Positions 9,144-18,204 are shown, counted from the first letter of the stretch. The stretch is DNA of 64,000 nucleotides from Mesorhizobium sp. B2-8-5 (GCF_006440675.2 NZ_CP083951.1:2575501-2639500), one strand, 5' to 3'. Notes: generated by a model not told the origin, from the letters alone. Program-made: numbers and translations.

Positions 9144-9626
9144 TCAGCAATCAAAGCCGTATTGGGCGCGCATGTACTCAGCCTCTTCCTTCGACATTTT
9201 CTTGAGCATCACGCAGACGGTGAAGCTGCCGACCTGGCGGCCGTTCCTGGTGTAGCCCCAGTCGGAGATGTCGTCCCTGGTGAATTCGATGTTCTGGCCA
9301 AGGACGACATTGCGGACGATTTCCGGCTCGTTCGCCAATATCCCGACGAAGCCGTTGGCCGTCCGCTTGAAGGGAATGACCCAGAAATGCTCCGTCGCAT
9401 TGCCGTCGACGATCATCACCTTCAGCTTGAACCTGTCGGTTCCCGGCGGCGGAGCGTCGGACAGGTTCAGGAATTCATCCAGGCTGGATCGCGCCCTTGC
9501 GATCGCCGCCGCCATCTCGGCGTCGTCGGAGGCGATCATCATGGCCTTGTCGTCGCCTTCCGCCCAGGCATGCAAAGGAACGAGCGCCAGCAGCAGGCAT
9601 AGCGCGATACGAACGGCAATTGTCAT
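9144..9626 (-). CDS. DUF2314 domain protein, exported
   Basis: A signal peptide (MTIAVRIALCLLLALVPLHAWA) precedes a DUF2314 domain. Typical features visible are FKLKVMIVDGNATEHFWV, GILANEPEIVRNVVLGQ and FTRDDISDWGYTRNGRQVGSFTVCVML, which match the YegJ-like family. The biochemical role is unknown. The start at 9626 was chosen over 9638 because the G-tract GGGGGG at its 5' side makes a ribosome binding site for the inner ATG. The C-terminus ends in a lone cysteine (GFDC). Confidence 0.85.
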   Translation of the reverse strand: MTIAVRIALCLLLALVPLHAWAEGDDKAMMIASDDAEMAAAIARARSSLDEFLNLSDAPPPGTDRFKLKVMIVDGNATEHFWVIPFKRTANGFVGILANEPEIVRNVVLGQNIEFTRDDISDWGYTRNGRQVGSFTVCVMLKKMSKEEAEYMRAQYGFDC

Positions 9627-9863
9627 GACACCCCCCAACCCCAGTCAAGGCCACTATCTTCCTGTAATATGTCGGCATTATCAATCGAACTGCGGTTCGC
9701 CGCCAAGCTATTGAAGCCATCGGCGGACGCCTGCCATTGCGACAATCATCCGTGGTTTTGCTAAGTGGCCCACGCTGATCGTCAGCTGGGTATGATAAGC
9801 AGGAAGACCCGGCTGCCGAAGAAATCGAATACGCTGAATGGAACTGCGCGGAAAGGGCAGGAT

Positions 9864-10490
9864 ATGCGACCGAGATTTGCGGCAGCGGCGTTCGTGGCGA
9901 TCGTGCTTTGCGCCGGGCCTGCCCGTGCCGATGACCCGAAGGCGTTCAAGCTGACCATCGACGGCGTGACGATCGACATCGATCCGGGCGAGGATGTCGA
10001 CGTGACCTTGCCCGGCGACAGGACCAGCAAGGTGCGGATCGATCACAATGATTTCGCGACCTTCTCCGGCGGCGCATTCTCCTTCGTCCATTCGAGCAGC
10101 AATTCGGTCACCAAGACCGATCTCGGCGACGGCATCGCCCAGTATCTCATGGCTTCGGCGCTCGGCACCCTCGTCGTGGTGCAGAAATACGACAGGATGA
10201 ATCCGGTTTCCCTCAACCAGCTGATGCTGCAGGAGATGACCAAGGAAACGGTCCAGGCGGGTGGGCAGCTGACGCAGCAGCCGACGAGCCGCAAGCTTGC
10301 CGACGGCAAGGAGTTGACGGGCCTCAGGGCCACCGTCAAGACGCGCACAGACAGTGCGGATTTCGAGATCGTCGGCTTCGGCACCGCCGATCGGGGACTG
10401 CTCTTCATCACGCGCATCGGCGATCAGGACAATGCGACCGAACAACCGCTGATCGACAAGTTCTGGGAGACCTTGAAGATCAAGCTGTAA
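9864..10490 (+). CDS. Secreted protein of unknown function
   Basis: A 208-aa protein with a clear signal peptide (MRPRFAAAAFVAIVLCAGPARA) cleaved before DDPKAF. The mature part is predicted beta-rich (KLTIDGVTIDIDPGEDVDVTLPG) and ends WETLKIKL, which suggests a small periplasmic domain like those monitoring protein levels by peptide binding, but I recognise no family. AAGGGCAGGA lies immediately upstream of the chosen ATG. An in-frame ATG at 9765 lacks a ribosome binding site. Confidence 0.7.
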   Translation: MRPRFAAAAFVAIVLCAGPARADDPKAFKLTIDGVTIDIDPGEDVDVTLPGDRTSKVRIDHNDFATFSGGAFSFVHSSSNSVTKTDLGDGIAQYLMASALGTLVVVQKYDRMNPVSLNQLMLQEMTKETVQAGGQLTQQPTSRKLADGKELTGLRATVKTRTDSADFEIVGFGTADRGLLFITRIGDQDNATEQPLIDKFWETLKIKL

Positions 10491-10549
10491 GGTGTCCGAT
10501 CTTCAGGTGAGGCCGGCCCGCCCTGAATCTCCACACGCCTTGGACTGGC

Positions 10550-11065
10550 TTACAGACCCGTCAGGCCGGCCAGCCAGTTCGCCGAGCGCTTCGCCGCGTC
10601 CACCGTTGCGCCAGCGGCGCGGCTGAGATCGGTCTTGACCACGGCATAGCCGGCCTTAGTGCGGTAAAGCACGGCGCGGCCGCCATCGACCGACCTATCG
10701 AAGGCGACGGGCTTTGCCGATTCCGTTTCGCTGGCGGTCACCGTTGCGCCGACCGGGGCGCTCGGGCGATGGTCGAGCTCGGGCGGCAGCGGGGCGATGG
10801 TTTCGACGACGCGGTTCCTGGGCTTCAGATCCGGCCTGGAGGCTTTCGCGGCAAGCTCGGAGGAAGAGGCCGAGCCCTTGACGCGGCAGATGCCTGAAAC
10901 CAGCGGATAGTTGAAATTGCGCTGGTGCAGCATCTGGCTCTTCATCGCCGCCTCGCAGTCGGCGATCGTCGTCCATTTGGCCGGCGTCTCGCCGATATAT
11001 TCGCACAGCTTGGCATCGCAGTCGCAGCCGACGATGGTCATGGCGACAAGGGCGGTCTTGATCAC
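10550..11065 (-). CDS. Hypothetical protein with N-terminal Cys cluster
   Basis: A 171-aa product. The start is probably GTG at 11065, preceded by AAGGGA. The N-terminus (VIKTALVAMTIVGCDCDAKLCEYI) is a short hydrophobic segment followed by C-D-C and another Cys; it may be a signal peptide ending at a lipobox-like VGC. Further on come two more cysteines (DCEAAM, GICRVKG) and a Pro/Ala-rich linker, then VLYRTKAGYAVVKTDLS. No family recognised. It stands alone between the secreted protein (convergent) and the gene at 11206. Confidence 0.6.
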   Translation of the reverse strand: MIKTALVAMTIVGCDCDAKLCEYIGETPAKWTTIADCEAAMKSQMLHQRNFNYPLVSGICRVKGSASSSELAAKASRPDLKPRNRVVETIAPLPPELDHRPSAPVGATVTASETESAKPVAFDRSVDGGRAVLYRTKAGYAVVKTDLSRAAGATVDAAKRSANWLAGLTGL

Positions 11066-11205
11066 GGTCTTGTCCCTTCGAAATTGCCTCCCCAACCGCT
11101 TGCATCAATCCGCGCCGAACAAGGCGGGATTTGGCCGCCATTGTGAAATGTGGATGACGGGGCGTTTCCGAAGGTTGCTCAGTCGGCGACTGTGGCCGAA
11201 ATGCC

Positions 11206-12339
11206 TCAGTCGTCGGCGTAGACATGTTCCAATTCGGCACCGGCCTTGGCCAGAGCGGGCAGGACCAAATGCAGCTTGCGCACGGCGACGGTCAGCGCCG
11301 TGCGGCGCGTGTCGGGCGATACAGGGATCGGCTGGCTGAACAGGATGCGCGAGCCGTCGGGGGCGGTGATTTCCGCGCCCGAGGTCGCCGTGATCATGAT
11401 CTCGTCCTTGCCGCCGATCTCGACGAAGGAGATTCCCTTGTCGATCAGGCGCGGGACCATCCCGGTAAAGGCTTGCGAGCGGCTGGTGACGAAGATGGTG
11501 CCGGCGCCGCCGAGATCGCGCTCGAGAAGCGTATCCGGCTCGTTGCGCGCCGCCTCGCCGACCGGGCCCTTGGCCCAGACATGGAGGTCGGGCGGGCTCG
11601 GATAGCCGGCGGCGGCCAACGCCGATTTGCCGAGATCGGCGCACCATTGCTTGACCGTGTCGGCCAGGCCGAAGGCGAGCTTGCGTTCGCTGGTGCGGAT
11701 GGAGTCGTCGCCGGCGGCGGGCTCGACCGCAAACAGGCCGGCGCGCTCTTCGGCATAAGGAAAATTGGACCAGGGTCTGGTGTCGAGAAAGACGGCATGG
11801 TCGCCGGCTGCCTTCGCCTGATAGATATCTGCCGCGACGCGCTTGCCGGCGGTTGCCTCGGTGATGCGGCCGACCGTGTTCTCGTAGGCCCACTGGATGG
11901 CGTAGTCGATCGTCAGGCCGGTGCCGATGAGCGTTGGCGCGACGTAATCGAGGATGTCGATGCCGCGAGCGGACGTCACACGGATAATCGTTGCATAGTC
12001 CTGCCAGTAATGGCCGACATAGTCCCAATAGGGAAAGCCGCTCGGCTGATCCTTGTCGACAAAGGTGGCGTAGTCGTGCGCGGCATGGACGGTCGCCCAT
12101 TTCAGGTAAGCCAGCCAGGCCGACGGCGCGGGCGACTGATAATCCGGTATGGCTTGCCGGACCTTCGCGGCGAGTTGTGCCGGCGGAGCACCGTCGGTGA
12201 TGCCGGGCAATGGGGTCTTGTCGAACGCCGGGGTGGTGAGAAAGCCGTAGGCCAGTCCGACGACTGGGATCAGCACCACGATAACGACCAGCCAGAGAAT
12301 TGTCTTGATGAGCCGTCTCAGCCAGCGCAGCAGGAACAT
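11206..12339 (-). CDS. Membrane-anchored hypothetical protein
   Basis: The product (377 aa) begins MFLLRWLRRLIKT and has one membrane span (ILWLVVIVVLIPVVGLAYGFL), so most of it lies outside the cytoplasmic membrane. The external part contains SAWLAYLKWATVHAAHDYATFV, GFPYWDYVGHYWQDYATI and a C-terminal beta-rich region. No family recognised. The ATG at 12339 sits one base after the stop codon of a 32-codon reading frame at 12341-12439, so translation may be coupled to it. An in-frame ATG at 12420 would place 27 poorly hydrophobic residues before the span and is less likely. Confidence 0.7.
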   Translation of the reverse strand: MFLLRWLRRLIKTILWLVVIVVLIPVVGLAYGFLTTPAFDKTPLPGITDGAPPAQLAAKVRQAIPDYQSPAPSAWLAYLKWATVHAAHDYATFVDKDQPSGFPYWDYVGHYWQDYATIIRVTSARGIDILDYVAPTLIGTGLTIDYAIQWAYENTVGRITEATAGKRVAADIYQAKAAGDHAVFLDTRPWSNFPYAEERAGLFAVEPAAGDDSIRTSERKLAFGLADTVKQWCADLGKSALAAAGYPSPPDLHVWAKGPVGEAARNEPDTLLERDLGGAGTIFVTSRSQAFTGMVPRLIDKGISFVEIGGKDEIMITATSGAEITAPDGSRILFSQPIPVSPDTRRTALTVAVRKLHLVLPALAKAGAELEHVYADD

Positions 12340-12340
12340 G

Positions 12341-12439
12341 TCAGGCCGCGCCCGGATCGATGGGGCGGTATATCGGCATGCAAAAGTCGGCACGGTCGGT
12401 GAAGATGCCGGCGACGGCAAGCTTGCGGATCAGCGGCAT
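12341..12439 (-). pseudogene. Remnant of a glycerophosphodiester phosphodiesterase C-terminus
   Basis: A 32-codon frame encodes a peptide that contains GIFTDRADFCMPIYRPI. The G-x-F-T-D-x-x-D core matches the last conserved motif of GDPD enzymes, and nothing else of that family is found upstream, where a stop codon follows at once. An AGGGGGA ribosome binding site lies 7 bases before its ATG, so it may still be translated and could act as a coupling leader for the membrane gene downstream. The assignment rests on one motif. Confidence 0.4.
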
Positions 12440-13226
12440 GAAGCATCCCCCTTCACGTCACGCTGAACGTTAGCCGATTTTGGCGCGGCGAACAGCCCGG
12501 CTCCGCAACAAAGCGCAAAACAGGTTACCGGCGCCGGCGATCTCCGCCGGCAGCACTCGCCCGCTGGTGAGGCATCGCGCCAAACTGCCTGGAAAGCCAT
12601 TCCCAAAAAGACAGTTGGCGCTGGGATTTCTCCCAGCGCCTCCCTGTCAGATCAGGAACCGGTTAAGGCAGCAACTCCCGTAAAGTCGTCGCGCCAGGCC
12701 AGCCTTGATTTTGACGGTCCTGCCAGTCGCCACCCGAGGGCAGCTCCCGTTCCAGACCACGCCGATCTCCACCCTTGCGGGCTTCGCCCAGCGTGCCATC
12801 GAAGGTTTTTACCGGCCTTCATGGCAGCATCGGTCCGCCGTCGGCGTTGGCACGCTTTCCGCGGCACCCGTAGGTCTCGGCATCCGTCCCTCCAACAGGC
12901 AAGCCTGCTCTCGTTCTGGGCCGTACGGGCCTCAGGAAATCCGCCTTGCGCTTTTGCCTTTCGGCTGGGCGTTCAGTGGCCGCCTGAGATGGGTTGAATG
13001 TACGCCGGATAAGGGGTCTGGGGAATGCCGGCGTGCCTGTGGATAGCGGGATTATCGGGGACCAATGGCAAAAGCTTCTGAAGCTGCCGGCCGAACCCCT
13101 TAGACAGCCTGCCCCGCTTTTTTAGCGACCTTGGGTGTTCGAGCCTTGCTCCGCCGCCCGGTCCGCGTTTCAATGTCGGCAAAAGAGTTTGGGCCGGCAA
13201 AAGACTTTGGGCGCCAGCGCGGACTC
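12440..13226. other. Gene-free stretch with a strong hairpin
   Basis: No reading frame here looks like a protein on either strand. A perfect hairpin with 10-bp arms (GGCGCTGGGA / TCCCAGCGCC) lies at 12617-12640 without an immediate T-run. I looked for cores of RNase P RNA, tmRNA, SRP RNA and the cobalamin riboswitch and found none. It may hold a decayed gene or an unrecognised RNA. Confidence 0.4.
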
Positions 13227-13247
13227 CGCCGCGCATTTTGCGCGGCG
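13227..13247. promoter_or_regulatory. Hairpin in leader of the lipid kinase gene
   Basis: CGCCGCGCA-TTT-TGCGCGGCG forms a perfect 9-bp stem ending 6 bases before the G-rich ribosome binding site (GGGGGAG, 13254-13260). Such placement could affect translation initiation at the TTG start; this is inference. Confidence 0.4.
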
Positions 13248-13266
13248 TGCCTCGGGGGAGGTCGGC

Positions 13267-14205
13267 TTGAAGGTCGGGGTAGTACTCAATCCGATTGCCG
13301 GAGGCGGCAGGCTCAAGCGGCATTGGGCGGAGGCGGCGGCGTCGCTCAAGATGAATTTCGGCGATTTCGACCTGCGCGAGACGCAAGCCTGCGGCGACGC
13401 CGAGCGGCTGGCGATCGACCTCGCCGCCGGCGGATGCGACCTGGTGATCGCGGCCGGCGGCGACGGCACCGCCAGCGAGGTGGCCGACGGGCTGCTGCAG
13501 GCACGGCAAGAGAGCGGCCGCGAAAGCGCGCTTGGGCTTCTGCCCTGTGGCACGGGCATCGACTTCGCGCGCGGGCTTGGCCTGCCGCGCGGCATAGGCG
13601 CCTCGGTCAAGCAAATCGCCGATGCCGAGGGCCGCAAGATCGACGCCGGCCGCATCTGCTACATCGACGACCACGGCGCGCTGGCCAGCCGCCACTTCAT
13701 CAATATCGCCAGCCTCGGCCTGTCCGGCGCGACGGATCGCGCCGTCAATGCCGACAAGCGCAAGGGCAGTGTGTCAGCCAAGGCGCTGTTCTTCTGGCGC
13801 ACGGTGCTGGAGTTCGTCCGCTACCGCTTCCAGGACGTCCGGATCACCATCGACGACGGCGAGCCGGTCGAGGCGCGCATGGCGCTGGTGGCGGTGGCCA
13901 ACGGCAAATTCTTCGGCGGCGGCATGATGATCGCGCCGGACGCCGAGCTCGCCGACGGCCAGTTCGACATCGTTATCCTGCGGGCCGCCGGCAAACTCGG
14001 CTTGATCCGCGACCTTCGCCTGCTCTATGGCGGCCGCCATCGCAACCATCCGGCAATCACCATCCTGCGTGGCCGCAAGGTGCTGGTCGAGCCGCTCGGC
14101 GATGTCGAGAAGAACGGCGCGCTGGTCGACATAGACGGCGAGTCCCCCGGCCGGATTCCGGCGACCTTCGAGATCCTGCCCGGCGCGCTGACGCTGCGAG
14201 GTTGA
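13267..14205 (+). CDS. Diacylglycerol kinase-family lipid kinase
   Basis: The 312-aa protein carries the DAGK catalytic fold: LNPIAGGGR near the N-terminus for nucleotide binding, the glycine-rich GGDGTASEVADGL, and LPCGTGIDFARGLGLP. The C-terminal half (ITIDDGEPVEARMALVAVANGKFFGGGMMIAPDAELADGQFDI) is typical of YegS/BmrU-like kinases. It would phosphorylate a lipid or sphingoid base at the membrane with ATP. The TTG at 13267 was chosen because GGGGGAG stands 6 bases upstream and similarity starts there. Confidence 0.85.
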   Translation: MKVGVVLNPIAGGGRLKRHWAEAAASLKMNFGDFDLRETQACGDAERLAIDLAAGGCDLVIAAGGDGTASEVADGLLQARQESGRESALGLLPCGTGIDFARGLGLPRGIGASVKQIADAEGRKIDAGRICYIDDHGALASRHFINIASLGLSGATDRAVNADKRKGSVSAKALFFWRTVLEFVRYRFQDVRITIDDGEPVEARMALVAVANGKFFGGGMMIAPDAELADGQFDIVILRAAGKLGLIRDLRLLYGGRHRNHPAITILRGRKVLVEPLGDVEKNGALVDIDGESPGRIPATFEILPGALTLRG

Positions 14206-14277
14206 ATCAACTGGCTGAGAGTTTGATTCCGCTGGCACGGCCAGATGGTTGAAATAGCTGGCTAAATTTTTGCCGGA

Positions 14278-15195
14278 TTACAGTTCGAGCTTGGCCGGGA
14301 AGCCCGGCGCGCGCAGCTCCGTCCCGACCGCATCCTCGACCAGCTTGACGATTTGCGTCGACCAGGCATCGCCGCCATAGGCGCGCTTGCCCTCCTCGAA
14401 GATCGCGTTGACGTGCGATGCGAGGTCGAGCGGCGCGCCGAAATCCCTGCCCATGGCGAGCGCGAAGCCGAGGTCCTTCAGCGCCAGGTCCATGGTGAAG
14501 CCGATGTCGTAGGAGCCGTTGAGCACGAGCTGGCTTTCGGTCTCGTGGACGAAGCTGTTGCCGGATGAGGCGACGATGGCGTGGTAGGCCTGGGCGAGGT
14601 CGAGCCCGCCCTTTCTGGCCAGCATCAGCGCCTCGCCGGCGGCGACGAGATGGATGAAGGCCAGCATGTTGGTGATGACCTTGATCACCGCAGCCGAGCC
14701 GACTGGTCCCATCAGGAACGACTTCGCGCACATCGCCTCGATGGCCGGGCGATGGCGTTCGTAGAGTGCGGCATCGCCGCCGACGAGCGCGGTGATTCTG
14801 CCCGCCGCCGCCAGATGCACGCCGCCTGTCACCGGGCATTCGAGCGTCTCGATACCCTTGGCCGAGGCGAGGGCCGCCAGCCGCAGGATCTCGTCGCGGC
14901 CATTGGTCGACATCTCGATCCAGGTGCCGCCCGCGGGCAGGCCTTGAAGCAATCCGTCCGGGCCGGCGAGCACCGCTTCGCTGACCTTCGGCGAAGGCAG
15001 GCAGGTGATCGCGTTGCCGGCGCGGGCAGCGGCTTCCGCCGGGCTCGCCGCCGCCGTGGCGCCAAACGCGACCAGGCGCTCGACCGCCGCCGGGTCGCGG
15101 TCGACGACGGTGACGGCAAAGCCGTTGCGCAGCAGGCTGGCGGCAAGGTTGCCGCCGAGATGGCCAAGCCCGATGAAGGCGTAGGCGAGGGTCAC
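14278..15195 (-). CDS. NAD(P)-dependent beta-hydroxyacid dehydrogenase
   Basis: Third gene of a three-gene operon. A Rossmann motif (FIGLGHLGGNLAASLL) opens the protein; the substrate-binding block CPVTGGVHLAAAG and the catalytic lysine in GSAAVIKVITNML follow. The 305-aa length fits the 3-hydroxyisobutyrate / tartronate semialdehyde dehydrogenase family. It probably interconverts a 2- or 3-hydroxy acid and the matching semialdehyde. Its GTG start overlaps the stop of the dehydratase gene (GTGA). Confidence 0.85.
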   Translation of the reverse strand: MTLAYAFIGLGHLGGNLAASLLRNGFAVTVVDRDPAAVERLVAFGATAAASPAEAAARAGNAITCLPSPKVSEAVLAGPDGLLQGLPAGGTWIEMSTNGRDEILRLAALASAKGIETLECPVTGGVHLAAAGRITALVGGDAALYERHRPAIEAMCAKSFLMGPVGSAAVIKVITNMLAFIHLVAAGEALMLARKGGLDLAQAYHAIVASSGNSFVHETESQLVLNGSYDIGFTMDLALKDLGFALAMGRDFGAPLDLASHVNAIFEEGKRAYGGDAWSTQIVKLVEDAVGTELRAPGFPAKLEL

Positions 15196-16403
15196 GGCAT
15201 CAACGGGGTCTGCATCATCTGCAGATGCAGGTCCTTGCCGTTATAGGGATGCGCGTCGCAGACTTCCTCGTTGAGCTCGACGCCGAGGCCCGGCTCTTTC
15301 GAGGGGATGACGTTGCCGTCCTGCCATTCGATCTTCTTCTTGAGCAGTTTTTCGTGGAAACCGTCCCACTGCTTCAGCGATTCGAGGATGAGGAAATTCG
15401 GTAGCGTCGCCGCAAGCTGGATGTTGGCCGCGCCGACGATCGGCCCGCAATAGCAGTGCGGCGCGATCTGGATGTGATAGGCCTCGGCCATGGCGGCGAT
15501 CTTCTTGGTTTCGAGGATGCCGCCGGAGCGGCCGAGATCCGGCTGCAGGATGGTCGCGGCGCGATTCTCGATGACACGGGCGAATTCGAACTTCGTCGTC
15601 AGCCTTTCGCCGGTGGCGACCGGGATCGACGTGCCGCGGGCGACCTGCGCCATCACCTCCGGCATGTCCGGCGGCACCGGCTCCTCGAACCACAGCGGAT
15701 CGTAGGGCTCGATGGCGCGCGCCATGCGCAGCGCGCCGGATGCGGTGAACTGGCCATGCGTGCCGAACAGGATGTCGGCCCTGGTGCCGACCGCCTCGCG
15801 GATCGCCTTGATCATGCGCGCCGAAAGGTCGATGTCGATCAGGCGCGGCTGGTGGCCGTCATAGGCGGTGTAGGGGCCAGCCGGATCGAGCTTCACGGCG
15901 TTGAAGCCCTGCTCGACATATTCGAGCGCGCAGGCGGCGGCCATGTCGGGGTCGTTGTAGACGTTCTTGCCGCGCGCATCTTCCGAATGGACGCTGCCGG
16001 TGTGCGGATAGAGATAGGTGTAGGAGCGCAGCGTCTCATGCACCTGGCCGCCGAGCAGCTTGTAGACCGGCTTGCCAGCTTCCTTGCCGACGATGTCCCA
16101 GCAGGCCATTTCGAGCGCCGAGAAGCAGCCCATGCCGGAGACGTCCGGCCGCTGGGTGAAGCCGGAGGAATAGGCGCGGCGGAAGAAATTCTCGATGTCG
16201 TGCGGATCGCGGCCGACGAGATAGCGTTCGGCCATGTCCTCGATCATCCTGGCGGTGACATGCGCGGAGAAGGTGGCGTTGTAGGCTTCGCCATAGCCGG
16301 CCACGCCGCCGTCGGTGGTGAGCTTGACGAAGATGAAATACTTGCCGCCGATGCCGGGCGGCGGGTTGCCGACAACCCAGGTCTTCACGTCGGTGATTTT
16401 CAT
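15192..16403 (-). CDS. Enolase-superfamily sugar acid dehydratase (galactonate dehydratase-like)
   Basis: The 403-aa protein has the mandelate racemase/muconate lactonizing fold. The N-terminal capping domain covers about residues 1-130 and the barrel 140-380. Candidate active-site residues are K171-x-D173, H216 (GTHGQ), E240/E241 (WFEEPV), E266 (TGERL), D289 and H316 (APHCYCGP). In galactonate dehydratase the segment around H216 reads D-F-H; here it reads G-T-H, so one usual Asp metal ligand seems absent. GGAGGACC precedes the ATG at 16403. The start overlaps the oxidoreductase stop by ATGA. Substrate unknown; context suggests an aldonic or related acid. Confidence 0.8.
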   Translation of the reverse strand: MKITDVKTWVVGNPPPGIGGKYFIFVKLTTDGGVAGYGEAYNATFSAHVTARMIEDMAERYLVGRDPHDIENFFRRAYSSGFTQRPDVSGMGCFSALEMACWDIVGKEAGKPVYKLLGGQVHETLRSYTYLYPHTGSVHSEDARGKNVYNDPDMAAACALEYVEQGFNAVKLDPAGPYTAYDGHQPRLIDIDLSARMIKAIREAVGTRADILFGTHGQFTASGALRMARAIEPYDPLWFEEPVPPDMPEVMAQVARGTSIPVATGERLTTKFEFARVIENRAATILQPDLGRSGGILETKKIAAMAEAYHIQIAPHCYCGPIVGAANIQLAATLPNFLILESLKQWDGFHEKLLKKKIEWQDGNVIPSKEPGLGVELNEEVCDAHPYNGKDLHLQMMQTPLMP

Positions 16404-18016
16404 TTGTGGTCCTCCAGAATCAGGTCGGCGCCTTTCCATCCGGTCAGGATCGAGGCGGCATTGGTGTTGCCCGTGACGTTGTCGGGGAAAATCGAAGCGT
16501 CGATGACCCGCAAGGCGTCCAGCCCGTGCACTTTCAGCCGGGGATCGACCACGGCGCGCGATGCGTCCGGCCCCATGCGGCAGGTCGAGACGGGATGATA
16601 GACGGTGCCCGAGCGTTTCCTGAAATCCTGGATCAAGTCGGCGTCCGACTTTATCGAGGGGCCAGGCAGAACCTCTTCCTCGATGATCTCGGCCATCGCC
16701 GGCATCGCGGCGATCTTGCGCACGAACTTCACCGCCGCCAGCATTTCGTCAACATCGGCGTTGGTCGAGTAGGCGTTGGCTGTGATCTTGGGATAGTCGC
16801 GCGGGTTGTTCGAACGGATCATGATCTCGCCGCGGCTCGACGGCCGGCAGTTGGACAGGCCGATCGAGAAGCCCGGCCATGGGTCAGGCGTCAGGATCGG
16901 ACGCTCGCCGCTCTTCGGGATGACGGTCGAGAAGGCCTGGAAATAGAGCTGCATGTTCGGCCGCGCCATCGACGGGTCGGTGCGGAAGAAGCCGCCGGCA
17001 TTGTTCATCGACAGCGACAGCGGGCCTGAGCGTGTCAGTATGTATTGCATGCCGACCAGCAGCTTGCCCCACCATGGGCGCAGGATCTGGTTGAGCGTCG
17101 GGACCTTGCCCTTGAAAGTATAGTTGATGCCGACATGGTCCTGCAGGTTGGCGCCGATATTGTCGTTGGCGTGAATGATCGGGATGTCGAGATTGCCGAG
17201 CAGCGCCGACGGGCCGATGCCGGAAAGCTGCAGCAGCTGTGGCGAGTTGATCGAGCCACCGCAGAGGATCACCTCGCGGCCGGCGCGGACAGTTTTCGTT
17301 TCGCCGTTCTGCTCGTATTCGACGCCGACGGCGCGCTTGCCCTCGAACAGGATTTTCGTCGCCAGCGCCTTTGTCTCGACGCGGACGTTGCCGCGCTTCA
17401 TCGCGGGCCGCAGGAAAGCTCGGGCAGCCGACATGCGGCGGCCGTTCTTCGTCGTGATCTGGTAGACGCCGACGCCTTCCTGGGAGGCGCCGTTGAAGTC
17501 CGGATTGAATGGCAGTCCGGCCTGTTGGGCAGCGGCAAGATAGCGCTTGGTCAGCGGATGCACCGCGTTCGTGCAGTCGGTGACGCGCAGCGGGCCGCCG
17601 ACACCACGCCACCGGTCGGCGCCGGCCGCATTGTCTTCCATCGCCTTGAAGGAGGGCAGGAGGTCGTCATAGCCCCAGCCGGGATTGCCGGCGGCGGCCC
17701 AGGCGTCGAAATCCTCGCGCGCGCCGCGGATGAAGACCATGGCGTTGATGGAGCTCGAGCCGCCGAGCAGCTTGCCGCGCGGCCAGTGGTCGGCATTGCC
17801 GGCGAGACCGGGATCCGGCTCGGCCTTGTAGTTCCAGTTGACGGCCGGATCGAAGAAGGTCTTGCCGTAGCCGAGCGGCATCTGGACGTAGAACCGCTGA
17901 TCGGTTCCGCCGGCCTCCAGCACCAGCACCGAGAAGCGGCCCGACGCCGACAGCCTGTCGGCAACGACCGAACCGGCCGAACCGGAGCCGACGACGATGA
18001 AATCATAAGTCTGCAT
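16400..18016 (-). CDS. GMC-family FAD-dependent oxidoreductase
   Basis: First gene of the operon. It has the ADP-binding motif GSGSAGSVVADRLS, the GMC signatures GGSSSINAMVFIRG and GSINSPQLLQLSGIGP, and the C-terminal catalytic pair His in YHPVSTCRMG and Asn in TGNTNAASIL. At 538 aa it matches choline/glucose dehydrogenase-type enzymes that oxidise alcohols. No signal peptide is visible, so it is likely cytoplasmic. Coupled start and stop codons with the next two genes suggest oxidation, dehydration and redox steps on one substrate. Confidence 0.88.
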   Translation of the reverse strand: MQTYDFIVVGSGSAGSVVADRLSASGRFSVLVLEAGGTDQRFYVQMPLGYGKTFFDPAVNWNYKAEPDPGLAGNADHWPRGKLLGGSSSINAMVFIRGAREDFDAWAAAGNPGWGYDDLLPSFKAMEDNAAGADRWRGVGGPLRVTDCTNAVHPLTKRYLAAAQQAGLPFNPDFNGASQEGVGVYQITTKNGRRMSAARAFLRPAMKRGNVRVETKALATKILFEGKRAVGVEYEQNGETKTVRAGREVILCGGSINSPQLLQLSGIGPSALLGNLDIPIIHANDNIGANLQDHVGINYTFKGKVPTLNQILRPWWGKLLVGMQYILTRSGPLSLSMNNAGGFFRTDPSMARPNMQLYFQAFSTVIPKSGERPILTPDPWPGFSIGLSNCRPSSRGEIMIRSNNPRDYPKITANAYSTNADVDEMLAAVKFVRKIAAMPAMAEIIEEEVLPGPSIKSDADLIQDFRKRSGTVYHPVSTCRMGPDASRAVVDPRLKVHGLDALRVIDASIFPDNVTGNTNAASILTGWKGADLILEDHK

Positions 18017-18204
18017 GATGGTGTGGGCGGCTCCGCAATGTCGGGCTTACCCTAGACATTGCCGGCTCGCGGCGTCGCCGTGGCTTCCGGCATGGCTTGT
18101 GAAAAAAGCGACCGGCGAAGCGGCGTGCATTTCGCTTTCACCAAAGCTTGCGACATGGCGGTCGCATTGCTACGCAACAGCAACCGACCTCCAAGGATTT
18201 CGCC

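Noticed and set aside
12705..13046. Plus-strand frame of 113 codons in the same stretch.
   Set aside because: No ribosome binding site, no family resemblance, and a composition unlike neighbouring genes.
12440..13226. RNase P RNA, tmRNA, SRP RNA or a cobalamin riboswitch in the gene-free stretch.
   Set aside because: None of the core sequences (for example GAGGAAAGTCCGG for RNase P) is present on either strand.
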